This document shows, in pieces, positions 55,191-64,000 of a DNA stretch of 64,000 nt. Origin of the DNA: Acanthosepion esculentum. Lineage: Eukaryota > Mollusca > Cephalopoda > Sepiida > Sepiidae. Where the stretch lies: NCBI GenBank assembly GCA_964036315.1, contig OZ038487.1:52774533-52838532 (forward strand), given 5' to 3'. How positions within the stretch are numbered: position 1 is the first letter of the stretch; each line of letters opens with the position of its first letter. Made by a program: the position numbers and the translations under genes. The notes beneath the pieces were generated by a model that worked only from the letters and a program-made list of their open reading frames with translations, was not told where the DNA came from and made no database searches.

Positions 55191-56404
55191 ATTTTTTAAT
55201 TTCTTTTTATGTGTGTATATGGGACCAGAGTGGATGATGGAGGATGTAAAGGGTACCCCAGAAGGCCCAAGAATTTCTTGGAGTATCAGAACATACTGAA
55301 GACTTACATTTGCATTTTGTGTGAGCCTTCCAGCTCATAACACAAAACCTTAGAGGATAAAAATGGAAGAAAGGAAAGGAATCCAAAAAAATTTTGTATC
55401 CACTGAGAAAATTCTTGTTTACAGCCCTGTTTTCATCTCCATGCTTAAAAATACAAAAATGCAAAACTCTCCCAAAAGACACTAATGTTAGGTAGAAAAC
55501 TATGGATTAAATGACCCACAAGGTGATATCAGTCTTGTTCTAACTAGTTGATAAGGTTTTAAAACTTGATAGATATTAAACCAAAATTTCTTCTTCCTCT
55601 TTTGATTAGAAGAAGAATGTGGGTGGAACTACTTTTGGCTCAGCATTGATTCATTCTGTCGCATGTCAGCATGCCAGTCAAGACCGGAACACTGTCTCTG
55701 CTACTAAAAGCGTTATCAATTACCCAATCTGAATAAATATGTTGCACCTGTCAGAATGTGTTACACTTTGGCAACACTTTATTCTGAAATGTCAACTCCA
55801 GTTATGAAACCTATCAAAGAATCCTCAATAATGAATTTGCCGGTTTCAATACACAAATGTGGATCATGTGTTGTACTGATTCCAAATCCTCTTCACCAAC
55901 CTTCAGAATATTCTATCCACTTCCCCCAACTCACTACCAAATGTTCAATTTAACTTCCTTACTGACCAGACTTTTAGGGTGTAAGGTTCCTTCACTTTGA
56001 ATTTTAAGTTGCTGTCAATGACTAATGGAAATTTAAGTCATTTAAAATGTTAATAAAAAAACAATTTTGTTTTAATTCATGGTGTTACAATAAAACTGGG
56101 TTCATTATCTAAAAAAGGAAAAAAGTTGTTTTTATTGATTTCTGCTGTGAAATAAAACTTAATGTGTTTTTAAAGTTGTGTAGTTGGCTTTAAGTTTTAA
56201 TTTAATGTATCTAAAATAGCCATTTAGAATATGTATATGCATACACACACAAATATGAACAGAATGTGATAGATAGATAGATAGATACACTTAAGTGTCT
56301 AATACAGGAATAAGGTCTTATTAATTGATGAAAGTTTTAAATTTTTCTTAATATACACTAAATGAGGCAGTCTCTTAATAATAGGTGGGGTTAGAAAATT
56401 GTTT
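55191..56404. other. Unassigned sequence
   Basis: Frames at 55,207-55,482 (-) and 55,756-55,953 (+) have no recognised domain. A (GATA)n run lies at 56,270-56,288. Confidence 0.4.
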
Positions 56405-56930
56405 AAAGAGACAAAATAGTAATAATGGCTGGCTGCTCATATCCAAGTATGCCTATCTGCTAAGATGGTTAGCAAATCCCTATTGCAGATGCCTGCTCAG
56501 GCACATTTGTGTTTGTTCAAGACCCACAGAGTTCACCTGTGGTTTATACTGCAACTATGCTGAACGAACTTTAGTTAGAGTTTCTGGGAGAGAGTGCATT
56601 ATCTGACATGATCAACAGTCTGAACAAAGGCCTGTACACTCAAACCCTCAGTCATGATAACTTGTGACTTCATGCTAGCACAGCCATCAATGACTCCCAA
56701 ATAGTTCCATGTACCCATTTTCACTCACAAGGCTTTGGCCAACCCATTGTACAGTTTCCAGGCACTTTCCAAAGGTGCCATACACTGGGATGACTTCCCC
56801 AAACCAATAACAGCAAGAAGTCACCTTCTTGACAAATCAACCACAGTGAGAAATGAACCTCGGTTTCATAGTTGGAAAATGAATGTTCTAACCATTTGGC
56901 CATATGCCCATATATTAAAATGGCAATAGG
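56405..56930 (-). mobile_element. SINE-B, near-complete copy
   Basis: On the minus strand the head has an A-box-like 'tggccaaatggttagaacat' and a B-box-like 'gaggttcatttctca' about 40 bp later. The body then runs through 'gtcaagaaggtgacttcttg' and 'gccttgtgagtgaaaatg' to the complement of 'ggctggctgctcatatccaa'. Copies at 13.4 and 40.5 kb share the body. This is a second tRNA-derived family distinct from SINE-A. Confidence 0.82.
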
Positions 56931-56949
56931 AATGTTGAAATTAATCATT

Positions 56950-57670
56950 TCCATAGAAAGCACATTCAGCATTCATTGACTGAACAGTTTGCATAACTGT
57001 TGGTTGAAATCTACAAAATCACAGTTTTTTTAGGAAAATGGATTTCTCAAGTCCATTAACTGTTGTTGATCTTTCTAGTATTGATAGGAGTTTCCTTCCT
57101 AGCCTTTTGCTTAATGTAGTAGGGAAAATAAACTTCATTATATTATATAATAATCTTCATTATATCTGTTGTAAGGGAATGTCCCACACTCCCTATCGAC
57201 TATATCAGTAGTTGTATATAGTGAGCACAGGATATACCTAGGAATTGCTTTGGGAATCACTAACCTGCCACCCGGTTCCCTGTCTTTCAGAAGTGTATTC
57301 TCTTTTACAATAAACCTCTCTTCATCTATGCATGTGTTGCTCTTCATTCACTCAAGTACCACCTTTGTCTGTTTGTAATCTCTTTAAGGGTACAACAATA
57401 TCATTATCTTGCCTTCTAGTTACACGTGCTAGTCATTTTTGTTGTTGCTGATGTTGGAAGTTTTTAAGTCTACTATTATCATTTTTTTTCTAGTACTGAT
57501 GGGAATTTCCTTCTGAACCTTTTGTTTAAGGTAGTGTGGAAAGTCAACATTTTGATTATATCATTATTTACCCTTCTTATGACATGTGCTAACAATTTTA
57601 GTTGTTGTTACTATTGGAAGTGTTCAAATGATGTGTTATTTGTTATTTGGTAAAAATCTTTCTTTGGGAA
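56950..57670 (-). mobile_element. LINE-D fragment interrupted by a solo LTR
   Basis: 'attcagcattcattgactga' and 'tttccttcctagccttttgc' precede the LTR. A second pass of the same blocks ('tttccttctgaaccttttgt', 'cattttgattatatcattat') follows it. The two halves partly overlap in family coordinates, so a tandem duplication or two copies are possible. Confidence 0.6.
57167..57397. mobile_element. Solo LTR 1 with 5-bp target duplication
   Basis: It starts 'tgttgtaaggg' and ends 'gggtacaaca', so the ends are short inverted repeats of TG...CA type. The perfect 5-bp duplication ATATC flanks it (57,162-57,166 and 57,398-57,402). An AATAAA sits at 57,309-57,314. At 231 bp it fits a small Ty3/Gypsy- or BEL-like LTR. 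No internal retroviral genes are nearby. Orientation is probably plus from the AATAAA. Confidence 0.85.
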
Positions 57671-57734
57671 TTTGTACCACAAGTCTATAAGATCTGATGT
57701 CGTATTTTCTTTGAGATTTAGATGTTTTCATTTT

Positions 57735-58075
57735 TTTTTTTTTTTTTTTTTAAGCTTTTTACCCCAAGCAACGCTGGAAGCCACTAGTATGCAAGGGGTT
57801 ACAGAAGGTTTGGAGGAAGAGCAGATAGGAGTGGTAAAGGAGAGGATGTGGAGAAAGATAGTGGATCGATCAAAGCAAGGGGGTTACAGAAGATTTGGAG
57901 TGAGAGCAGATAGGAATGAAAGGTGAAAGGATGTGGAGAAGGGAAGTGGATAGATCAAGGCAACTGGAGATGTCAATTGACGTTACATTTAAATAGTTGG
58001 AGATTGTATTTGTACTTGTAGCCATTGATCTGAGAAAACAATTATATATAAATGACAGTTTCAACATTAATTAGC
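57735..58075 (-). mobile_element. LINE-B 3' end with duplicated 3' UTR segment
   Basis: A poly-T start (complement of the A tail, 57,730-57,750) leads into the complement of 'cttgcttggggtg'. Two tandem copies of a UTR block containing 'gagcagataggagtgg' or 'gagcagataggaatga' follow, then coding remnants TISNYLNVTSIDISSCLDLS. The copy at 60.96-61.48 kb has the same duplicated UTR. Confidence 0.82.
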
Positions 58076-58344
58076 CACTTGAGAGTAGATATATGTCTAA
58101 AACATGAAAATATCATAACTAAGTTTAAAATGTAGTTATAAAGATATTTTCATTTATTAATGAAATTATCTTTAAACTTGACTTCAGTAATTTTCTCAAC
58201 AATTTTTTGTTATCAATTAATCATATGGGAAAACTTACTTCCGACATTATGCTTTAATTAATTAAATTTGATTCAAGCCGACGTTACTCAACTAAAAAAT
58301 GGTTTATCAATTAATCATGAGAAAAAATTACTTCCAGCTTTTTT
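58076..58344. other. Unassigned AT-rich sequence
   Basis: Nothing recognised. Confidence 0.5.
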
Positions 58345-59120
58345 TTCTTCTATGCGCAGTCTTCCTTTTGGATGTAGATGATCATGGCTCTCCACTACTT
58401 TTTATTTCTTGTAGCTATTATTTGCTGTTTCATCATCACTCTCAGTCCTTATTCTACCAACTATTTGCACAAGCTTATTAGGTAGGTCATGCACTACTTT
58501 CCTCTTTCTCTCTTGATTTCAGTATGTCCTTTGAGTGTCAGATTCTCCAGGTCTTTTTTCCTCATTGCATGTTCTAAAAATTTAAATCATTTTTTTTTTT
58601 GATTTTAAGTATAAATGTCCTGATTTTATTTCCTGAAAACTTCCTCATTACTAACATGTTCAGTCTTTGTTCTACCATCCATTTGCAGAACCTTGTTAGT
58701 TTATTTGCTTCTTTCCTTTGTCCATCAATTATCTTTGAGTGTCAAATTCTTCAGGTCTTCTTTCCTCATGCACCTTAGAAATTTTGTCTCTTTCAGATTC
58801 TAAGTATAAGCATTTTTTTTCCATTTTCCTTAAAATTTCCTTATTACTCACATGTTCATTCAATGGCATTCTCGGTATAATTCTCCAGAATCACATTTCT
58901 GTTGCCTCAAGTCTCTTCTTCATCCTTAAGGAGATTGTCTAACATTCACTGCCAGAGAGGAAGACTTCATAGTTTACTACTCTTTTCTTAGTTTCTAATG
59001 AATTTTTTCTGTTTCTTAATACTTTACTTAGCTTTTAGAATGCATCTTTCACTATTCCAGATTATGGTGTCACATTTTCTGTCCTGTTAGAATACTTTCT
59101 AGATATTTAAATTCACTGTT
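58345..59120 (-). mobile_element. LINE-C copy, antisense
   Basis: Contains 'gatcatggctctccactact' (terminal block), then duplicated 'gagtgtcagattctccaggt' and 'gagtgtcaaattcttcaggt' blocks (58,534 and 58,737), a 'cattcactgccagagaggaa' word and 'tttctgtttcttaatacttt' of the thumb, all in the same order as at 25.4-26.3 kb. The duplicated middle indicates an internal tandem duplication of about 200 bp. Confidence 0.75.
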
Positions 59121-59369
59121 GTAAAATCTGATGTTTAATTTCTGTCTGAATTGAACAAGATGTGGGAGCTTTTGCTTAAGAAAGAACAGATGTTCAGCTT
59201 AAGGCTCCAGCATTCTATGAGATGATGGCCTTGTGAATATAAGTATTGATTAAAATCTATATATTTACCACCAGGTAACTGCACAGACTTTATTAACTGG
59301 CAGTGCTGATAAAATCTCTTGAATAGTGAAGTAAGCAGAAGTGGGCGTAAAAAGACAAATCCATTAAGA
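59121..59369. other. Unassigned sequence
   Basis: A 92-codon frame on the minus strand (59,135-59,413) has no recognised motif. Confidence 0.35.
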
Positions 59370-59465
59370 AGTGGAAACATGTTGAAAATTACTATCAAAA
59401 GTAAAAGAAACACAGGTGGTATAAGTCCTGTTAAGTGGCCAGCTTTTCAATCAACCCTTATAGAT
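59370..59465 (+). repeat. Repeat H, plus-strand copy
   Basis: 'gaaaattactatcaaaagta' and 'tcaatcaacccttatag' match 60,483-60,600 in inverse orientation. Confidence 0.7.
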
Positions 59466-59759
59466 GATCATTGATAAATTTAACAGATTAAACAATAAAA
59501 AGAAATTACCAATAAAAATGAGGCAAAACTTTATAGAAGTAACCCCATATCTTTATTAATGAAAAAGGCACATAGTCAGCAAACTTAAGATAATTTTAAC
59601 AGATAGAAAAAATCATTTTGCTTATAAGGAGATTTTGCTGACATTTAGAAAGAAAAAAGAGGTTCAAAGATCTTCAAATGAAATGATGAGCATGCAATGC
59701 TTAGATTTTTGAAACAGTTTTATTTTTAAATCTTCTAAGTTTAATGATCCTCTTTAATA

Positions 59760-60197
59760 AGGGTTAAGGTTGTCTGGGAGATCAGATTTCCAGATTACAT
59801 CCATTTTTTTCAAGGCAGCCTAAGCTTTAGTTATGTGATTTTTCACATCCTTTTCAGTAGAATTTATCTTGCTTCCTAGATATGTAAAAGATTCAACAGA
59901 TTTTATTGATTCACCTGAGACAGTTTGTATTAAGCCTTGCTGGTTGAAGTTTATGAATTCAGTTTTAGAGACATTGACATAGAGTCCAACATCGTTGGCA
60001 GCATTTTCTAGATGATGTAGGAGTGCTGTGGCATTGGTAATGATGTCTGCAGTGATAGCTATAGCCACTGTAGAGGCGGTGTTAATGTATGGTGCCACTG
60101 CCTGTACATTAACTAAAACCCTAGAGTCTAAGCTTGAGGGAACCTCTACACTCGGATGCTGAGAGCTATACTTAACATCTCCTGGAGACAACTCCAT
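59760..60197 (-). pseudogene. LINE-E reverse-transcriptase segment, inverted half
   Basis: A 125-codon open stretch on the minus strand. Its second half is a clear non-LTR RT region after the catalytic box: ITADIITNATALLHHLENAA, NDVGLYVNVSKTEFINFNQQ, then SFTYLGSKINSTEKDVKNHI, continuing past a stop as AALKKMDVIWKSDLPDNL. The 'GLYVNxxKTEF' and 'YLGSxINSTEKDV' landmarks are typical. The expected YADD box just upstream appears to read S-T-V-A, so the catalytic aspartates are lost. The first 40 residues are not recognised. Confidence 0.82.
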
Positions 60198-60199
60198 CT

Positions 60200-60483
60200 A
60201 AATCCCAGCGCTATGGACCCATCCCCAATATTTCTACAATCTTATGCGAATGCAGAATGCAGGACACTGCTGGCAAGTAAAACAAGAACTTGTGAGTGAT
60301 CTACTGTTCTGGATAGCTAGCCATGAAGCAAGATGAGTTAGTCACCCGGTAACCACCTACATTGACCAGCTATGAATGCATCCCTAATGACCTTTCAACC
60401 TTGATGCAGGACTGTGATAGTTTGGTGTGATATATTCATGAATGTCCAAGCTAACTTGACCAAATAAAAATAAATAATAAAAT
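60200..60483 (+). pseudogene. LINE-E 3' coding end, sense half
   Basis: The plus strand encodes KQELVSDLLFWIASHEAR, a stop, then TTYIDQL with remnants of a MQDRDxWxxIVMNVQANxTK end in other frames (60,280-60,465). It closes with (AATAA)-rich sequence at 60,464-60,488. This is the C-terminus expected for the same type of element whose RT lies on the opposite strand next door. Confidence 0.75.
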
Positions 60484-60600
60484 AATAAGGGTTGATCAAT
60501 AAGCTGTCTCCTGAAGAAGACTTAGACCACCTTTTTTCCTTTGATAGTAATTTTCATCATGTCTTCACTTCTCCATGCTGTACTTAAGTATAGTGCTACT
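60483..60600 (-). repeat. Repeat H, minus-strand copy
   Basis: Reverse complement of 59,370-59,465, so the two copies bracket LINE-E. Confidence 0.7.
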
Positions 60601-60689
60601 AAGAAACTGTTTTGTTAAGAAGAATTAATTAATATATCTTTTAACATAGAAGAATGAGAAGATTGTATCCCTTATTTCCTGTTTAGAAT

Positions 60690-60800
60690 TGGGTTTCCAG
60701 TCCCTTCTAAAGTCTTTTCATTTGCTTACACTGTGAATAACCTCTTATGTTTAGTGGAATTCTCACCTTGCTTGGAGTGAATGGATTTCAAAAAAGTACC
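60690..60800 (+). mobile_element. LINE-B terminal scrap
   Basis: Ends with 'ccttgcttggagtgaatgga', the family's 3' terminus. Confidence 0.55.
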
Positions 60801-60959
60801 TCATGTATAGAATAAAGTGTTGGGATAACATTTCTGAGTGTATTGCTAAATACAATAGGTCCGCAAAGAAGGCTTAAGGGAACGAGACCTGAAATAAAGA
60901 CATGAGCAGAATAAATCAGTTTACCATTAGAGAAAAGAAGATTCTTCCACTGTGTATTA

Positions 60960-61482
60960 ATTTAGGATGTTAATTTTGCTGCCTTTTTTACAAGTACTTC
61001 CACGGTAATTGCTTCGAGGAGTTGCGTTCGCTTGTCCCCAGGCCTCGTGAATTTAAACGTCCCACGAGGCTGGCATCCCGCTCCCACCCCTACACCGTGG
61101 AAACTGTTAGATGTAGACGTCTCTTCTACTCCAATAGCTTCTTGTCTCGCACATCTCGCCTATGGAACTCCCTTCCCTATTACTGTTTCCCTGACAAATA
61201 CAATCTCCAACGGTTTAAGTGTAGCGTCAATCGGCATCTCCAGTTGCCTTGATCTATCCACTTCCCTTCTCCACATCCTTTCATTTTTCATTCCTATCTG
61301 CTCTTGCTCCAAATCTTCTGTAATCCCCTTGCCTTGATCGACCCACTGTCTTTCTCTTTCTCCACATCCCCTCCTTTGCCACTCCTATCTGCTCTTCCTC
61401 CAACCCTTCTTTAACCCCTTGCGTGATAGTGGCCTCCGGCCTTGCTTGGGGTGATACGATTAAAAAAAAAAAAAAAAAAAAA
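60960..61482 (+). mobile_element. LINE-B 3' end, youngest-looking copy
   Basis: A 76-codon frame (61,022-61,252) runs without lesions: LRSLVPRPREFKRPTRLASR onward through YTVETVRCRRLFYSNSFLSR, TSRLWNSLPYYCFPDKYNLQ and RFKCSVNRHLQLP to its stop. It is followed by a duplicated UTR block, 'cttgcttggggtgatacgat' and an A tail of about 20. It is 5'-truncated near 60,965. Confidence 0.88.
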
Positions 61483-61534
61483 AAACAACAACAAGTGAAA
61501 ATAAAGGCAAGCAGATATGAATTTTATATGAAGT

Positions 61535-61965
61535 CCTTGCCTGGCAGCTCGGGATCAGTCACTTTCCCACCACCATAAGGTGGCTTTCCTGTGCCTTTTC
61601 TATAAATACTTTCACGGTAATTGTTTGGATGAGCTGTTTGCTATGGTACATAGATTTTTTGAATTTAAGCACAATATTAGACTGGCATTGAGATCTCATC
61701 AATTTACAGTTGAGTTGGCTAAATGTATCCGTAAATTCTACAATTTCTTTTCTTCCACTTCTTGCTTGCGGAACTCCCTTCTGGCTTCATGCTTTTCAGC
61801 TAACTTTTAATCTTCAAAAATTTAAATGCAATATCAGTCGCTATCTGCTGACCTGATTAAACTTCTTTTGTTCTCCCTTATTAATAACGTTTCTAATTCT
61901 TCCACACACCCTGCGCCTTAATGGCTTTACGGCCTTACTTGAGGTGGATTCAAAGCTGTACCAAG
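61535..61965 (+). mobile_element. LINE-B fragment, different subfamily
   Basis: 'gggatcagtcactttcccac' onward encodes HHKVAFLCLFYKYFHGNCLD, ELFAMVHRFFEFKHNIRLAL and SSTSCLRNSLLASCFSANF, ending with a degraded 'cttacttgaggtgg'. Closer to the 26.6- and 48.9-kb copies than to its neighbour at 61.0 kb. Confidence 0.82.
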
Positions 61966-62079
61966 ATGAAGAGTAAGAGACATTGAGGAAGAGAGAGAAT
62001 ATAGAATGGAGAAGAGATATAATTGATAAGGATATTGCAAATTTGATGAGGATATTTTTAGTGTTGCAAATAAATACTT

Positions 62080-62215
62080 TTTTTTTAATCAGTATCACCC
62101 TTATAAGGCAATAAAGCAGAAGGTATGAAAGAAGTAGGAACAGAAATATTAATAATGAGTGGGGAAAGGAAAGAGTCATCAGGAGGAGAGTAGATAGTGA
62201 TTGACATAGCATAGA
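62080..62215 (-). mobile_element. LINE-B 3' tail, antisense
   Basis: A poly-T start and the end 'gtcatcaggaggagagtaga', then 'tagtgattgacat', match the complement of the 61,840-61,960 region. Confidence 0.7.
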
Positions 62216-62219
62216 CAAT

Positions 62220-62275
62220 GTAATAAGAACAATTTACCTCCACTCTAGATGGAATAAAGTGTTTATATTGTAATC
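62220..62275 (+). repeat. Direct repeat bracketing a LINE-B tail, copy 1
   Basis: 'gtaataagaacaatttacct' and 'ggaataaagtgtttatattg' recur at 62,594-62,650. Confidence 0.8.
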
Positions 62276-62289
62276 CTGTACACTTTTGT

Positions 62290-62505
62290 GTTATTTTTTT
62301 TAATCATTTCACTCCAAGCAAGGTAATAAAGCCACTAAGATGCAAAGGGTTACTGAGTGTTAGAGAATATGAAGAAAAACACTATTAAGGAAAGAGGAAA
62401 ATAACAAAAAAACAGGAATTACGAAGACAAAAGGTAACAACTGATACTGCATTTAAATTTTTGAAGATCAAAATTGACTGGAAAGCAAGAAATCGGAAGA
62501 TAGTT
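62290..62505 (-). mobile_element. LINE-B 3' tail, antisense
   Basis: 'tttaatcatttcactccaag', then 'gcaaggtaataaagccacta', and later 'tgcatttaaatttttgaaga' are the complement of the LINE-B terminus. Confidence 0.78.
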
Positions 62506-62593
62506 CCACAAGCATTTGCATAGATATTTGCAAATGATGATTATAATTATATGAATAATTAACTGAAATAAGATATATTCTCACATAGTCAGT

Positions 62594-62650
62594 GTAATGA
62601 GAACAATGTACCCCGACTCTGGATGGAATAAAGTATTTATATTGTAATAC
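62594..62650 (+). repeat. Direct repeat bracketing a LINE-B tail, copy 2
   Basis: Partner of 62,220-62,275. Confidence 0.8.
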
Positions 62651-63467
62651 TAAAAAGTTTACCCAAATGGAACTCATACTTGAAGAAAGCTAAAAGTTAC
62701 AATAGATGAAATTGTGTGACTATAAAAACCAAAATGAGGATGCTAGTTCAGATAGTTCATTGTATAATAAATGAGAAAATTGATAAAACTTTGACTATAT
62801 ACCAAATCTGATTAAGCTAAATGTAATTGAATCAAGAATTTACATTGCATTTCAAAAATTTATTAAAATGAAATGGCCCCAGAGTCTGAACTTTTAACAA
62901 CTAACCATCTTTCTTCATCTTGACATTTTTATTAAGGGCCATTAGTGGATTTCCAACAACCTGCCAATATTCCCCTTGAAATGCGTTAAGGAGCATTTTC
63001 GTCCGAGCCCTCTCAGCTTTTAAGAAGCTATTTATTGATTGCAATGTAGAGGCTATTCAGAGCTGAAGCACATCACCTGCACAAATTGGAAAGCCAGTGA
63101 TTTTCCTTCACTTTATGAGTTATAGGTAACGGTTCATAGTTATTTAGTACCTGGAACCGAACCCTTGACCACATGCTTTTGAGTCCAAAACTCTCATAAC
63201 ACAACAGTGGCTTTCTTTCTGACAAATATACATGACTTAAACCTTTTCTCTTATGACATTCTCCTCTCTCTAAGAGAAGAGATTCTAGACATTTTGGTAT
63301 CTAATAATAATAATAATAATAATAATACCTTGATAGTTAAAATCAGGCTTTACTTTTATATTGCTTTATGATGAGTTTATCAGTGCATTCCCTAATGTCT
63401 GTGGTTTGTAATGGTTTTGGTTTGACTTGATGTTATGTTGAATTAATAGGAGCCAGATAATTCTATC
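62651..63467. other. Unassigned sequence with an (ATA)n run
   Basis: (ATA)n at 63,303-63,328. 62,880-63,140 has a more balanced composition, but no gene or repeat is recognised. Confidence 0.45.
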
Positions 63468-63698
63468 TGTTGTGTCGGAAACATACCACCCCTCTTGAAG
63501 ATGAACTTGTCTGCGTCTGTGAACAAAGACTTTAAATAGTGGCACGTCGAGAGACAGAAGACCGAGACGTTCCTGGCTGAGCTAGTTATTGACTACTCAG
63601 GCGATTTCTGTACCTTTTTACCAACCTATTAAAACCCTTTTTATTGTTACATGTTATTTGTCGTTTGTCTCTACAAACCCCAAACCAACATCATAACA
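63468..63698. mobile_element. Solo LTR 2 with 5-bp target duplication
   Basis: It starts 'tgttgtgtcgg' and ends 'caacatcataaca', flanked by perfect CTATC duplications (63,463-63,467 and 63,699-63,703). Internal features include a TTTAAATAG word (63,531-63,539) that could act as a TATA-like element and ATTAAA near 63,629. It is 231 bp, the same as LTR 1, but its sequence is unrelated, so it belongs to another family. No internal region is present. Confidence 0.87.
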
Positions 63699-63723
63699 CT
63701 ATCTGAATAAAATTGTTGTTATA

Positions 63724-63803
63724 TTAGGTTGGTGCAAAAATAATGTCGTTATTTACATAAGTAACATATGTGAGAAAACGACATTATTTTTGCACCAACC
63801 TAA
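63724..63803. mobile_element. 80-bp mariner MITE (MADE1-like) with perfect 27-bp arms
   Basis: It begins 'ttaggttggtgcaaaaataa' and its last 27 bp are the exact reverse complement of its first 27. TA flanks both sides (63,722-63,723 and 63,804-63,805). The terminal sequence and total length equal those of human MADE1, the miniature derivative of the mariner Hsmar1. It needs a mariner transposase supplied from elsewhere. Confidence 0.92.
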
Positions 63804-64000
63804 TATAAATGAAATTCACTTCTGAATGAGTTAATATTTCATATAGTTGGAGAGTTTGAAGAAATGAATGAGGATGTATGAAGGATGCAGACTGGTTGTA
63901 TGTCTCTCTCTACTTGACAATGTAATGAAAACAGGACACGTGAACAGAAGTTCTGAAGGTATATTCAGCTTTAAATTTGCTCAGAGTAGTTTCCTCCAAT

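Noticed and set aside
57138..57347. 69-codon minus-strand frame resembling a retroelement integrase zinc-finger region
   Set aside because: It lies inside the solo LTR defined by exact borders and a 5-bp duplication. The similarity is too weak to support coding.

Overview
This 64-kb window is AT-rich animal DNA dominated by decayed transposable elements, and I find no confidently identifiable host gene. Three tRNA-derived SINE families, at least five groups of degraded non-LTR retrotransposon (LINE) fragments, DD36E Tc1-like, hAT and mariner DNA transposons, solo LTRs and about twenty (TA)n arrays suggest a mollusc, most likely a cephalopod such as Octopus. That organism call is inference from repeat style, not from a marker gene. 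The window is best read as intergenic or deep-intronic sequence.

Layout. 1-12 kb: LINE-A, LINE-B and LINE-C fragments, SINE-A copies, a broken hAT transposase end (about 5.56-6.03 kb), and a LINE-B copy at 11.43-12.29 kb whose middle is replaced by a foreign piece that reads like protein on the opposite strand. 12-24 kb: SINE-B and SINE-C copies, an end-to-end DD36E Tc1-like transposon (16,818-18,073), a 197-bp tandem repeat, a 463-bp hAT-type MITE with perfect terminal repeats (21,736-22,198), and a 12-copy 63-bp satellite with dimeric higher-order structure (22,621-23,374). 24-40 kb: LINE fragments on both strands, including a LINE-B copy holding a clean 266-bp insertion with a 13-bp target duplication, plus long pyrimidine-rich tracts.

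40-50 kb: SINEs, compound microsatellites, and a large inverted structure (44.2-46.6 kb) whose arms carry a 211-bp repeat and whose centre is a roughly 140-bp tandem expansion of a LINE-C coding tail. 50-56 kb: the only candidate protein-coding gene, a 280-codon reading frame on the minus strand built from ten 21-residue Glu/Lys/Pro-rich repeats (51,024-51,866), then a palindromic MITE and a pyrimidine desert. 56-64 kb: SINE-B, two unrelated solo LTRs each with a perfect 5-bp target duplication, a LINE with the signature of a twin-priming 5' inversion, several LINE-B tails, and an 80-bp mariner MITE with perfect 27-bp arms and the same length as human MADE1.

The parts do not form a pathway. 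They record repeated rounds of retrotransposition and DNA transposition, (TA)n growth next to SINE tails, and local tandem amplification. The items most worth following up are the possible hammerhead-like repeat cores, the SINE families sharing a (TA)n tail, the repetitive reading frame at 51 kb, and the antisense protein-like filler at 11.8 kb.
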